DNA from: Candidatus Mcinerneyibacteriota bacterium
GTDB lineage: Bacteria > Macinerneyibacteriota > Macinerneyibacteria > Macinerneyibacteriales > DSCS01
Assembly: GCA_016937175.1 (NCBI GenBank)
Contig: JAFGWL010000020.1
Coordinates: 1-31,157 of the forward strand
Length of the DNA: 31,157 nt
Reading direction: 5' to 3'
Below the pieces are notes generated by a model that was not told the DNA's origin, ran no database searches, and saw nothing but the letters and a program-made list of their open reading frames with translations. Within the stretch, counting starts at the first letter, position 1; each line of letters starts with the position of its first letter. Both the position numbers and the translations under genes were made by a program. Shown piece by piece: positions 1 through 7,646 of this stretch.

Positions 1-1848
1 GAGAGGACCAAGCATGCCCAGAAGAACTGGATCGGGCGTTCAGAAGGGGCTGAGATCGTCTTTGATATCGAAAACAGCCGGGAACAGTTCATAGTCTTTA
101 CCACCCGCCCGGATACCCTCTACGGAGTCACCTATCTGGTTATGGCTCCGGAGCATCCCCTCCTTGATGAGCTTGTAACCGATGAACAGCGGGGAGAGGT
201 GGAACGCTATCGTGAATGGGCGGTGAACCAGCCTGAGATCGAACGCCTTTCCACAACCAAGGAAAAGAGCGGTGTCTTTACAGGGGCCTATGCCCTCAAT
301 CCTGTGAATGGAAAGCGGATCCCCATATGGGTCTCTGATTATGTCCTTCTGACCTACGGGACAGGCCTGGTTATGGCTGTTCCGGCCCATGATCAGAGGG
401 ACTTTGAGTTTGCTGCGAAATTCGGGCTTCCGGTACAGACAGTGATTACTCCTGAAGGGGGGGTATCAGCCCCTTTGAACGAAGCCTATACCGAACCCGG
501 GGTCATGGTGAAATCAGGGCCTTATGACGGGATGGAGAGTGAGGCATTTAAAGAGGAAATCATCGCTCTGGCTGAAAAAAAAGGATTCGGGCGGCGCAAA
601 GTCAATTACCGGCTCCGTGACTGGCTCGTTTCGCGACAGCGCTATTGGGGAGCTCCTATCCCCATCGTTTACTGTCCTCACTGCGGTGAGGTCCCTGTCC
701 CTGAAGAAGACCTTCCTGTCAAACTCCCCTACGATGTGGTTTTTGAACCTACCGGGGAATCGCCTTTGGCCAAACATCCCACGTTCCGGTTCACCAGATG
801 CCCTGTCTGCGGGGCTGAGGCCGAGAGGGAAGTGGATACCATGGATACATTTGTGGACTCTTCCTGGTATTTTTTGAGGTATCCCGATCCCCGTAACCAG
901 GAGGCTCCATTCGACAAAGAACTTATCAATCAATGGCTTCCCGTGGATAAATACGTAGGCGGGCCGGAACATGCTGTCATGCACCTTCTCTATGCCCGTT
1001 TCATGACCATGGCCTTGAAAGATATGGGATATCTTGATTTCGAGGAACCCTTTGCCAGCTTGCGGCATCAGGGGATCGTTCTGGGAAGCGACGGGAACAA
1101 GATGTCCAAATCGCGGGGAAACACGGTCATCCCTGATGATTATATCGCCGAATACGGAACAGATGTCTTCCGGATGTATCTCATGTTTGCTTATGATTAT
1201 GCTGTGGGCGGCCCTTGGGACGATTCGACGATCAAAGCCATCGACCGGTTCATAGACAGGGTCTGGCGCCTGGTGAATGATGAAGAGTGGTGCCGCTGGG
1301 TCTTTGAAGGGACAAACCATGAAGAGAAGAGTTATGGAGAAGCGGAAAAAGCCCTGGAACGTAAACTTCATCAGACCATCAAAGGGGTAACGGAAGATAC
1401 AGAAGATTTCCATTTCAATACAGCCATCAGCAAGATCATGGAGCTGAACAACGAGGTCTATAAATATGTCCAGGAGAAAACACGTGAAGAGCAAAACAGA
1501 ACTCTTTTGGATGAGGCCATCCGGTCCATGATCCTGCTTCTGTCACCTTTCGCTCCCCATGTGATGGAAGAGTTATGGGAAAGAAGCGGCGGAAAAAATT
1601 CAGTCTTTGAAGAGGCCTGGCCCTCTTATGACGAGGAAAAACTGGTGGCTGATATGGTCACCATGGCTGTTCAGGTAAACGGAAAAGTCCGGGGTGAGAT
1701 CCAGGTCCCCGCGGCAGCCGGCAAGGAAGAGATCGAGAAGAGTGCTTTGGCTTCCGACAATATCCGTCGTCATACCGAGGGGAAGGACCTGGTCAAGACC
1801 ATTGTCGTCCCGGGACGTCTGATCAATATCGTGGTGAGGAAAAAATGA
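1..1848 (+). CDS. leuS: Leucyl-tRNA synthetase, 3' part (5' end outside window)
   Basis: LeuRS charges tRNA-Leu with leucine in the cytoplasm and hydrolyses mischarged products. The reading frame is open from base 1, so the gene starts upstream; about 615 residues are visible, against roughly 860 in E. coli, and the N-terminal HIGH region is missing. The first visible residues include WIGRSEGAE and the editing-domain motif TTRPDT, followed by the conserved AHDQRDFEFA segment with the editing Asp. WLVSRQRYWGAPIP and a Cys-rich zinc-like patch (CPHC, CPVC) follow, and the catalytic KMSKS loop is at 1099-1113. The C-terminal tail has the usual VNGKVRGE motif. Its stop overlaps the thiT start as ATGA, so the downstream genes are probably co-transcribed. 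Family identity is certain; only the 5' boundary is unknown. Confidence 0.97.
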   Translation, partial: ERTKHAQKNWIGRSEGAEIVFDIENSREQFIVFTTRPDTLYGVTYLVMAPEHPLLDELVTDEQRGEVERYREWAVNQPEIERLSTTKEKSGVFTGAYALNPVNGKRIPIWVSDYVLLTYGTGLVMAVPAHDQRDFEFAAKFGLPVQTVITPEGGVSAPLNEAYTEPGVMVKSGPYDGMESEAFKEEIIALAEKKGFGRRKVNYRLRDWLVSRQRYWGAPIPIVYCPHCGEVPVPEEDLPVKLPYDVVFEPTGESPLAKHPTFRFTRCPVCGAEAEREVDTMDTFVDSSWYFLRYPDPRNQEAPFDKELINQWLPVDKYVGGPEHAVMHLLYARFMTMALKDMGYLDFEEPFASLRHQGIVLGSDGNKMSKSRGNTVIPDDYIAEYGTDVFRMYLMFAYDYAVGGPWDDSTIKAIDRFIDRVWRLVNDEEWCRWVFEGTNHEEKSYGEAEKALERKLHQTIKGVTEDTEDFHFNTAISKIMELNNEVYKYVQEKTREEQNRTLLDEAIRSMILLLSPFAPHVMEELWERSGGKNSVFEEAWPSYDEEKLVADMVTMAVQVNGKVRGEIQVPAAAGKEEIEKSALASDNIRRHTEGKDLVKTIVVPGRLINIVVRKK

Positions 1849-2357
1849 AGAGGAGAGCTGTCCTTCTTACAGAAGGGGCTATTGCAGTAGCACTGACCAT
1901 CGTCCTCTCGTATCTGAAAGTATGGCATCTTCCTCAGGGGGGATCGGTTACCCTGGAGAATGTCCCGCTCCTCCTTTTTGCTCTTCGTAACGGCTGGAAG
2001 CCGGGCATTCTGGCAGGTTTTATCGCAGGAGGCCTGCAGGTCTTGTTGGGGGGATATGTGGTCCATCCTGTCCAGGGACTCCTGGATTATCCCATGGCCT
2101 TTGCTGCCCTGGGGGCAGCGGGTTTTTTCTCCCGACGCTGGATGATCCCGGGTGTCCTGACAGCCGGAGCTGTGCGGTTTCTCTTTCATGTCCTGTCAGG
2201 TGTTGTTTTCTTTGCTTCCTATGCCCCGGAAGGAACGCCGGTATGGATCTATTCCCTGGTCTATAACGGGACATTCCTCCTCCCCAGCATCGGAATCGCA
2301 TTGGCGCTTCTTCTGGCCCTGAAAAAACGCCTCATCGATCCAAAGCGGGAGTTATGA
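1845..2357 (+). CDS. thiT: Energy-coupled thiamine transporter substrate-binding subunit ThiT
   Basis: A 170-residue, strongly hydrophobic protein with about six predicted membrane helices, the size of ECF-transporter S components. Recognisable ThiT signatures are GGSVTL near residue 32, HPVQGLLDYPMAFA near residue 74, the RFLFHVLSGVVFF stretch and YAPEG, and YNGTFLLP near residue 140, which corresponds to the thiamine-contacting YNG region of characterised ThiT. In the family, ThiT captures thiamine and works with a shared EcfA/EcfA'/EcfT energising module, which is not in this window. The ATG overlaps the leuS stop, and the stop overlaps the yjbQ start, so the gene is embedded in an operon. 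I see no TPP riboswitch in front of it, as expected for an internal operon position. Confidence 0.9.
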   Translation: MKRRAVLLTEGAIAVALTIVLSYLKVWHLPQGGSVTLENVPLLLFALRNGWKPGILAGFIAGGLQVLLGGYVVHPVQGLLDYPMAFAALGAAGFFSRRWMIPGVLTAGAVRFLFHVLSGVVFFASYAPEGTPVWIYSLVYNGTFLLPSIGIALALLLALKKRLIDPKREL

Positions 2358-2746
2358 TCCACTTTTCCGTAAAGAGTACGGAGAGGACTCAGTTTATCGA
2401 TATTACCCGGGATGTGGCAGAAGCCCTGACGGGAATATCGGCAGGCCGGGGATATCTCTTCCTCTCTGTCCCTCATACCACATGCGCTCTGACCGTCAAT
2501 GAGAGTTATGACCCGGATGTGGCCGCGGATATCAATGCATTCTTAAACCGTCTTATCCCTGAAGGCTACCGCTTCCGCCATGCGGAAGGCAATTCTGATG
2601 CCCATATTAAAGCAGCATTGATAGGGACCTCTCTTCTGCTCCCCTTAGAAAAGGGAGAGCTTTTACTGGGAACCTGGCAGGGAATCTTTCTGTGTGAGTT
2701 TGACGGGCCGAGAACCCGGACAGTCCGGGCCGGCACTCTTTTATAA
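2354..2746 (+). CDS. yjbQ: YjbQ-family protein (UPF0047; putative secondary thiamine-phosphate synthase)
   Basis: A 130-residue single-domain protein matching the YjbQ/UPF0047 family in length and in its conserved motifs: HTTCALTVNES near residue 41, RHAEGNSDAHIKAALIG near residue 75, and the glycine-rich LGTWQGIFLCEFDGPR near residue 106. The family forms small trimeric enzymes. E. coli YjbQ has been reported to have weak thiamine-phosphate synthase activity, but its main role is unsettled. Its start codon overlaps the stop of thiT (ATGA), so a gene for a suspected thiamine enzyme is translationally coupled to a thiamine transporter gene. That context supports a thiamine-related role but does not prove it. 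The next gene begins 15 bases downstream. Confidence 0.9.
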   Translation: MIHFSVKSTERTQFIDITRDVAEALTGISAGRGYLFLSVPHTTCALTVNESYDPDVAADINAFLNRLIPEGYRFRHAEGNSDAHIKAALIGTSLLLPLEKGELLLGTWQGIFLCEFDGPRTRTVRAGTLL

Positions 2747-2761
2747 GCCTGGGAGGTTGAA

Positions 2762-4870
2762 GTGAAAAAAGGATTTGTCTTCCCCGTAGCCCTTATCTTT
2801 TGTGTCCTGATTCCGGGATGTCTCGGAATCTCAAAGCCGGAGCCTGTTCCTCCTGCCGCTCCCCGTTACCCTCATATTACTGAAGTCCACGGGATCTCCC
2901 TGACGGACGATTATTACTGGATGCGGGAAAGGGAGAATCCTCAGGTCATGGCTTATATCGAGGAAGAGAACGCCTATACCCGGGAGGCCATGGACGGGAC
3001 AGAGGGTCTTCAGAAGAGGCTCTATCGTGAAATGGTCTCGCGTATCCGGGAGAATGACCGTGATGTCCCCGAGCAGGAAGGGAATTACGAATATTATACA
3101 AAGACTGAACGGGGGAAAGAATACCCTCTCTATTGCCGCAAAAAACTGGATTCCGGAGCGGCTGAAGAGGTCATCCTGGATGTCAATACCCTGGCGAAGG
3201 GATACGACTATTTCAGTATAGGCCTGATCCGTATCAGCCCCGATGAAGAGAAGTTGGCCTACACCTACGATACCACCGGGGCCGAAGAGTACCGGCTCGC
3301 TATTAAAGACCTCTCAAGCGGGAGCCTCCTGGAAGAGCGCTCCTTCCCGACACCCGATTTTGAATGGATGTCTGACAACAAGACCTATCTTTATACCGTA
3401 GAGGATGAGGCGTGGCGCCCTTACCGTGTCTACCGTCACACCATGGGCAGCGTCGGGGAGGATGAACTTCTCTATGAGGAAAAAGACGGACGTTACTGGA
3501 TGTGGCTTTCTGCCTCGGCAGATAAATCCTACCTTTTTGTAGGGCTGGGAAGCAAGACCACATCGGAGATCCATTTTCTGAAAAGCGATGATGTGCAGGC
3601 GCGTCTGACCTGTTTTGCTCCTCGCCGGCAGGGGGTGGAATATTATTTGAATGCCCGGGACGGGTATTTCTACACTTTTACCAATGAGGGAGCCCCCGGC
3701 TTTAAGCTGGAGCGGGTCCCTGCAGCTCGTTTTGATCAGCCCTCCGCCCGGGAGACTGTCGTCGCTCCCTCCCCGGATACCTTGACGGACTATTACCTCT
3801 TTGAAGATTATCTGGCCCTCTTTCTGCGTCACAAGGGGATCCCCGGGATCAGGATAAAGGATTTGAAAACGGGAGATGAGCACAGTGTGGAGCTGCCGGA
3901 TCCCGTAATGTCGATTTGGAGCGGGAAGAATAAGAATTATAAGTCCAGGTTGCTGCGTTTTTCCTGTTCTTCATTGGTGACACCGGCCTCTGTCTATGAT
4001 TATGATATGGAGAAGAGAGAGTCCCTTCTTCTGAAGAGGTCTGAAGTGAAGGGGTATTCTAAAGATGAATATGTCATGGAGCGTTTGGAGGCTCCCTCTC
4101 ATGACGGGACCCTGGTCCCTATTATCCTGGCCTATAAAAAAGGATTTCCCGAGGGGCCGCGTCCTCTCTATCTCTACGGGTACGGAGCCTACGGAGACAA
4201 CAATGATCCCTATTTTTCATCAGCACGGCTGAGCCTTTTGAACCGGGGATTTATCTTTGCCATGGTGCAGGCCCGGGGTGGAGGAGAGATGGGGATCTCG
4301 TGGTATGAAGCGGGAAAGTTTATGAATAAAAAGAACACCTTTTACGATACCATTGCATGCGCCGAGCATCTGATCCGTGAAGGATATACAGAGCAGGATA
4401 AGATCGTCCTTTCCGGCGGAAGCGCCGGCGGGCTTCTGGTGGGAGCGGTGGTCAACATGCGCCCCTCCCTTTTTGAAGTGGCTGTGGCCTCTGTCCCCTT
4501 TGTCGATGTCATGAACACCATGCTTGATCCGACGATTCCCCTGACCGTGGGAGAATATGAAGAGTGGGGAGACCCTATGCAAAAGGATTATTTCGACTAC
4601 ATGCTCTCCTATTCTCCTTATGACAATATTCAGGAAACCGAATACCCTCATATGCTCATCACAGGAGGATTGAACGATCCCAGGGTCCAGTACTGGGAAC
4701 CCTTGAAATGGACAGCCAGGCTGCGTAAAGAGACAAGCGGAGACAAACTTCTCTTGCTGAGAATGAACACCGATTCAGGACATATGGGCTCTTCAGGGCG
4801 TTACTCCTGGTTCAGGGAGCTTGCTTTTGAATATGCTTTTATCCTCCATGCCCTTGGCATGGATCGTTAG
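2762..4870 (+). CDS. Oligopeptidase B-like S9A serine peptidase, predicted lipoprotein
   Basis: A 702-residue prolyl-oligopeptidase family (S9A) enzyme, closest in motifs to oligopeptidase B, which cuts short peptides after Lys or Arg. The first quarter carries the typical YYWMRERENPQV and YTREAM region, followed by the seven-bladed propeller and then the alpha/beta-hydrolase domain. The catalytic triad can be placed: Ser554 in GGSAGG, Asp639 in GGLNDPRVQYWEP and His674 in SGHMGSSGR. The N-terminus is a signal peptide ending in a lipobox-like IPGC at about residues 17-20, so the enzyme is probably a lipoprotein acting in the periplasm or at the outer membrane, unlike cytosolic oligopeptidase B. 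The GTG start at 2762 has GGGAGG five bases upstream and gives a complete signal peptide. It lies 15 bases after yjbQ. Preference for basic residues is inferred from the family. Confidence 0.93.
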   Translation: MKKGFVFPVALIFCVLIPGCLGISKPEPVPPAAPRYPHITEVHGISLTDDYYWMRERENPQVMAYIEEENAYTREAMDGTEGLQKRLYREMVSRIRENDRDVPEQEGNYEYYTKTERGKEYPLYCRKKLDSGAAEEVILDVNTLAKGYDYFSIGLIRISPDEEKLAYTYDTTGAEEYRLAIKDLSSGSLLEERSFPTPDFEWMSDNKTYLYTVEDEAWRPYRVYRHTMGSVGEDELLYEEKDGRYWMWLSASADKSYLFVGLGSKTTSEIHFLKSDDVQARLTCFAPRRQGVEYYLNARDGYFYTFTNEGAPGFKLERVPAARFDQPSARETVVAPSPDTLTDYYLFEDYLALFLRHKGIPGIRIKDLKTGDEHSVELPDPVMSIWSGKNKNYKSRLLRFSCSSLVTPASVYDYDMEKRESLLLKRSEVKGYSKDEYVMERLEAPSHDGTLVPIILAYKKGFPEGPRPLYLYGYGAYGDNNDPYFSSARLSLLNRGFIFAMVQARGGGEMGISWYEAGKFMNKKNTFYDTIACAEHLIREGYTEQDKIVLSGGSAGGLLVGAVVNMRPSLFEVAVASVPFVDVMNTMLDPTIPLTVGEYEEWGDPMQKDYFDYMLSYSPYDNIQETEYPHMLITGGLNDPRVQYWEPLKWTARLRKETSGDKLLLLRMNTDSGHMGSSGRYSWFRELAFEYAFILHALGMDR

Positions 4871-4904
4871 CAGATTTTTGGGATTCCGGCCGGGGGCGAA
4901 GATT

Positions 4905-6734
4905 TCAGCGCATATTCTTCAGAACACGCGCTGAAAGGATTAGGTCCCCCGGCTCTATTTTTTCCACCACATCCATTCCATCGATGACACGGGCAAAGAT
5001 TGTGTACCGGCTGTTGAGATGATAGCGGGGGGTCAGCGTAATAAAGAATTGCGAACTGCCTGTATCTTTCCCCCGGTCGGCGATACCCACCATGCCGGGG
5101 TCGTCATAGGAGAGGCGTGAGATTTCTGATTTGATGAGAGGCAGGCTTCCTCCCCATCCGTCTCCATGGGGATCCCCCGCCTGGATCACATGATTCAGGG
5201 CTACCCGGTGAAAGGGTATGCCGTCATAAAATCCTTTTTTGACAAGAGTGACGATGTTTTCTACCGTCTGGGGAGCCTGAGAGCCGAAGCAGCGTATGGT
5301 GACCGTTCCTTTTTCCGTTTTAAAACGGATCAGATAATCGCTGTTGTCATATTTTAAAAAGGGAGGGGTAGAAAGCGGTTCGAAAATGGACAGGACACTA
5401 TCCTCTTTTTCCGTCTCTTTAAGGATTTTCAGCGTCTCCCGGTCTTGTTCAGCCTGAAGGGATTCCGCTAGAAAGATCCGCAACTGGGGATCCGGTTCGC
5501 GGGGATACCGCTCGAGAAGTGTCTTTTTTAAAAGAGCTTCATTTCCCGAGAGCAAATCATAACCGGTGAGGCGTACGGTGAAATCGGGATCTTCGAGAGC
5601 CTGCAGGGCCAGTTCCGTTGTTTGTTCCGGGTAAAGCTTTGCCAGGCCGGCATAAACGTTTCTCCGGACAGTTTCATCTTCGTGTCCGGTAAGCGAAAAG
5701 AGTAAATCGGATCCGGCAAGAGACGAACCGGCCTCGATATCCTCAGAAAACGCCCTTAAAAAATCAGAGTCTTCTTTGTATTTTTGAATTTCATCTGCTG
5801 AAAGAGCCTGTAGCCTGAGAAGACGCCTGAAGGCTGCTTCTCTGAGGAAAGAAGGGGAAGAGGAGAGAAAATCTTTGAGGAGCTCCGGCCGGTTTTCTTG
5901 TTCCACCAGGGGAAGCCGTTCAAGAGAGGACTTGCAACGGGGATAGAGGAGGCCGCGCAGAGCGTCGTGGGGAGCAGCCTGCTGAAGATAACGGATCCGG
6001 AGCTGGGGAGGAAAGGAGTCTAAGTCATCAAGAAGGCTTTGGAGAGCTTTTTCTGAGACGAGAAGAGAGATGTAGTAATACTCTTTCCAGGGATCACGGC
6101 CTGTCATCAGCGCCAAGAGACGGCCTTCTTCTTCGGGAGAGGCCTTCCATTGGGAAAGGGCGTAGGCATGAGCCCGTGAGGATTCAGAAGAGAGCTTACC
6201 CAGGAGGCTTTTTCTGACAAAGGATGTCAAAGCGGGAGAAAATCCCTCTTGCCGTCCCAGGTTTCCCAGGGCGATGTAAAGAGTCTCGGCGGGGTATCCG
6301 GGCCGGTTCAGAAGAGAGATAAGAAAACGGACATCTTCCTCAGCCTCAGAATTGAAAAAGAAAGATTCGCACAAAAGAGCTTTTTCCCCGGGAGGAGCCT
6401 CTTCAAGAAGACTTTTTAAACGGCTGTGGAGGGAAGGGAAATAACGGAGGCCGAACAGGGCTTCCTGTCGGACAACAGGGTCTTTCTCGGTCAGGAAGGC
6501 GGCCCAGTAGTCGCCGGCGCTTTTTTCATCCCCGATACGGTAGACGGCTTGAAAAGCAGAAGTGCGGATATGGGGGTTGGGATGGGAGAGATATCCGGTA
6601 AGCGCAGGAGAAAGGGATCGCGTCAATTCGAATGTCTTTATCTTCCGATATTCATTCCACCGGTCTTTAAAGTGAAAGACTGCAATCAGGAAAAGAAGAA
6701 GGGCAGCAAAAAGGAGAAAGCGGCGGCGCGTCAC
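4905..6734 (-). CDS. Membrane-anchored HEAT-repeat protein with C-terminal cyclophilin-type peptidyl-prolyl isomerase domain
   Basis: A 609-residue fusion. Residues 1-25 are a basic cap plus one hydrophobic helix, an anchor or uncleaved signal. Residues about 45-455 are helical HEAT-type repeats (for example LSHPNPHIRTSAF, KDPVVRQEALFGL, GHEDETVRRNVYAGL, EDPDFTVRLTGYDLL). Residues about 466-605 are a cyclophilin domain with the expected FHRV near 508, IQAGDPHGDGWGG, GMVGIA and SSQFFITL, so the catalytic Arg and surrounding Gln and Phe residues are present. The domain should catalyse proline cis-trans isomerisation, probably on exported proteins. The start is GTG, overlapping the stop of the upstream Pro/Ala-rich gene as GTGA, so translation is coupled. 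Stand-alone bacterial cyclophilins are about 160-200 residues; this repeat-cyclophilin layout is uncommon. The partner held by the HEAT array is unknown. Confidence 0.9.
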   Translation of the reverse strand: MTRRRFLLFAALLLFLIAVFHFKDRWNEYRKIKTFELTRSLSPALTGYLSHPNPHIRTSAFQAVYRIGDEKSAGDYWAAFLTEKDPVVRQEALFGLRYFPSLHSRLKSLLEEAPPGEKALLCESFFFNSEAEEDVRFLISLLNRPGYPAETLYIALGNLGRQEGFSPALTSFVRKSLLGKLSSESSRAHAYALSQWKASPEEEGRLLALMTGRDPWKEYYYISLLVSEKALQSLLDDLDSFPPQLRIRYLQQAAPHDALRGLLYPRCKSSLERLPLVEQENRPELLKDFLSSSPSFLREAAFRRLLRLQALSADEIQKYKEDSDFLRAFSEDIEAGSSLAGSDLLFSLTGHEDETVRRNVYAGLAKLYPEQTTELALQALEDPDFTVRLTGYDLLSGNEALLKKTLLERYPREPDPQLRIFLAESLQAEQDRETLKILKETEKEDSVLSIFEPLSTPPFLKYDNSDYLIRFKTEKGTVTIRCFGSQAPQTVENIVTLVKKGFYDGIPFHRVALNHVIQAGDPHGDGWGGSLPLIKSEISRLSYDDPGMVGIADRGKDTGSSQFFITLTPRYHLNSRYTIFARVIDGMDVVEKIEPGDLILSARVLKNMR

Positions 6735-7282
6735 TTTTTCAGTTTCTTTTTATAACTGTTGTAGACTTTGGCCAGCAGATTCAGAGACTGCTCCATGGAG
6801 ATGTTCTTACGTGATATCTTGATCTTCCCGTCGATGATATCAATGTGAAGCTGTTTTGCATTATCAGGAATCGGGGGAGCTGTCTCAGCAGCCGGAGGAG
6901 CGCTGGCCGGCTGTGCCGGGCGGGGTGCGGCGGATTGTATCCCGGAAGAAGAGGCTTCAGGGGCTTCGGCTGTGGTCAAATCGATCTTTGATGGGTCAGC
7001 CGGGCCGATATCAAAGCGGGCCAGGGCCGGGTCTTCTGCTTCAGCCGAGGGCTGAGGCACAGGGCGGGCAGGTTGCGGAGGTGGTACAGGAGGCGCAGCC
7101 TGGGGCTGCTCCGGGGTCTTGTCAAGAAAATCGTTCAATGAACCGGCGGTGGCGGCCTCTGAGGAAGACTGGGGCTCATCATCGTGGCCTTTGCCGATCT
7201 TTCCGATCTTAAGCCGGTCTTCCCATTGCTGCATCTTTAATTTATTCCGCCGTTTGATTTCCTCGATTATTTTAGGATCCAT
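6731..7282 (-). CDS. Hypothetical protein with Pro/Ala-rich linker
   Basis: A 183-residue protein I do not recognise. It has three parts: a charged N-terminal helix (residues 1-35, rich in Lys, Arg and Gln), a long low-complexity region rich in Pro, Ala, Ser and Glu (about 36-145), and a compact C-terminal segment (about 146-183) beginning LHIDIIDGKIKISRKNISM and ending with a Lys-rich tail. There is no signal peptide or membrane segment, so it is probably cytoplasmic. The layout resembles a tethering or adaptor protein with two folded ends joined by a flexible linker. The ATG at 7282 is supported by AAGGAGG at 7289-7295. It is the first gene of a two-gene operon with the HEAT/cyclophilin gene, and their stop and start overlap, suggesting linked function. 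The proline-rich linker could be a substrate of the coupled isomerase, which is speculation. Confidence 0.75.
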   Translation of the reverse strand: MDPKIIEEIKRRNKLKMQQWEDRLKIGKIGKGHDDEPQSSSEAATAGSLNDFLDKTPEQPQAAPPVPPPQPARPVPQPSAEAEDPALARFDIGPADPSKIDLTTAEAPEASSSGIQSAAPRPAQPASAPPAAETAPPIPDNAKQLHIDIIDGKIKISRKNISMEQSLNLLAKVYNSYKKKLKK

Positions 7283-7465
7283 TCACGTCCTCCTTAAACC
7301 TCATCACAAAAAGCACTGTAAAGCTCTTATGTGTAGTATAACATAAAAAAAAGCATTTTCCAGAAAAAATCTCTTGAAAAAGGGAGCACAGAGGGGAAAT
7401 AGAGCAGAAACAACGGGAATAGCGGAGAGAAATCTGTTGCAAAAAAGAGGAGAATATGGTAGAAT

Positions 7466-7488
7466 GCCGCCAAAGCGGGTTTGGCGGC
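7466..7488 (-). terminator. Hairpin downstream of tRNA-Leu
   Basis: A perfect 9-bp stem (GCCGCCAAA at 7466-7474 with TTTGGCGGC at 7480-7488) and a 5-base loop lies 8 bases beyond the 3' end of tRNA-Leu on its transcript. No U-run follows directly, so it may be a weak terminator or a 3'-processing/stability structure. Confidence 0.5.
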
Positions 7489-7496
7489 GAAGGGAA

Positions 7497-7580
7497 TGCC
7501 GAGGACGAGATTTGAACTCGTACAGGAAAACTCCCACATGGCCCTCAACCATGCGCGTCTACCAGTTCCGCCACCCCGGC
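7497..7580 (-). tRNA. tRNA-Leu (anticodon GAG)
   Basis: Read on the minus strand, an 84-base class II tRNA folds with acceptor arm GCCGGGG/CCTCGGC, anticodon stem CATGG/CCATG, loop TTGAGGG giving anticodon GAG, a long variable arm, and a T-arm with GTTCAAATC. The discriminator base is A, as in leucine tRNAs, and 3' CCA is not encoded. It decodes CTC and CTT leucine codons. Confidence 0.96.
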
Positions 7581-7589
7581 TTGAAGTGA

Positions 7590-7618
7590 GTTTTAACATA
7601 GTTTGTTTTTCATGTCAA
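7590..7618 (-). promoter_or_regulatory. Predicted sigma-70 promoter of tRNA-Leu
   Basis: On the minus strand, TTGACA (7613-7618) is followed after 17 bases by TAAAAC (7590-7595). This places the start of transcription a few bases before the mature tRNA 5' end. The -35 is perfect and the -10 matches 4 of 6. Confidence 0.55.
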
Positions 7619-7646
7619 TAGAAAAAAAGGGGAAAGGGGGGAAACG

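Larger units (their letters stand above)
7283..7646. other. Intergenic region holding tRNA-Leu and its signals
   Basis: The 364-base gap between two diverging protein genes contains tRNA-Leu, its promoter and a downstream hairpin, listed separately. The remaining part (about 7300-7465) is AT-rich with no protein-coding signal that I can support. It should carry the promoter of the minus-strand Pro/Ala-rich gene, but I could not identify a convincing -35/-10 pair there. Confidence 0.6.

Noticed and set aside
514-1494. Long minus-strand open frame (326 codons)
   Set aside because: It is antisense to the conserved catalytic core of leuS, has no plausible ribosome site or family motif, and is explained by the codon pattern of leuS.
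1780-1850. TPP riboswitch before thiT
   Set aside because: thiT starts inside the leuS stop codon, the sequence there is conserved leuS coding sequence, and no TPP aptamer core is seen.
4903-4936. Inverted repeat TTTCAGCGC/GCGCTGAAA at the end of the HEAT/cyclophilin gene
   Set aside because: The stem is 9 bp but the loop is 16 bases, it overlaps coding sequence and no T-run follows on the minus strand, so I do not call it a terminator.
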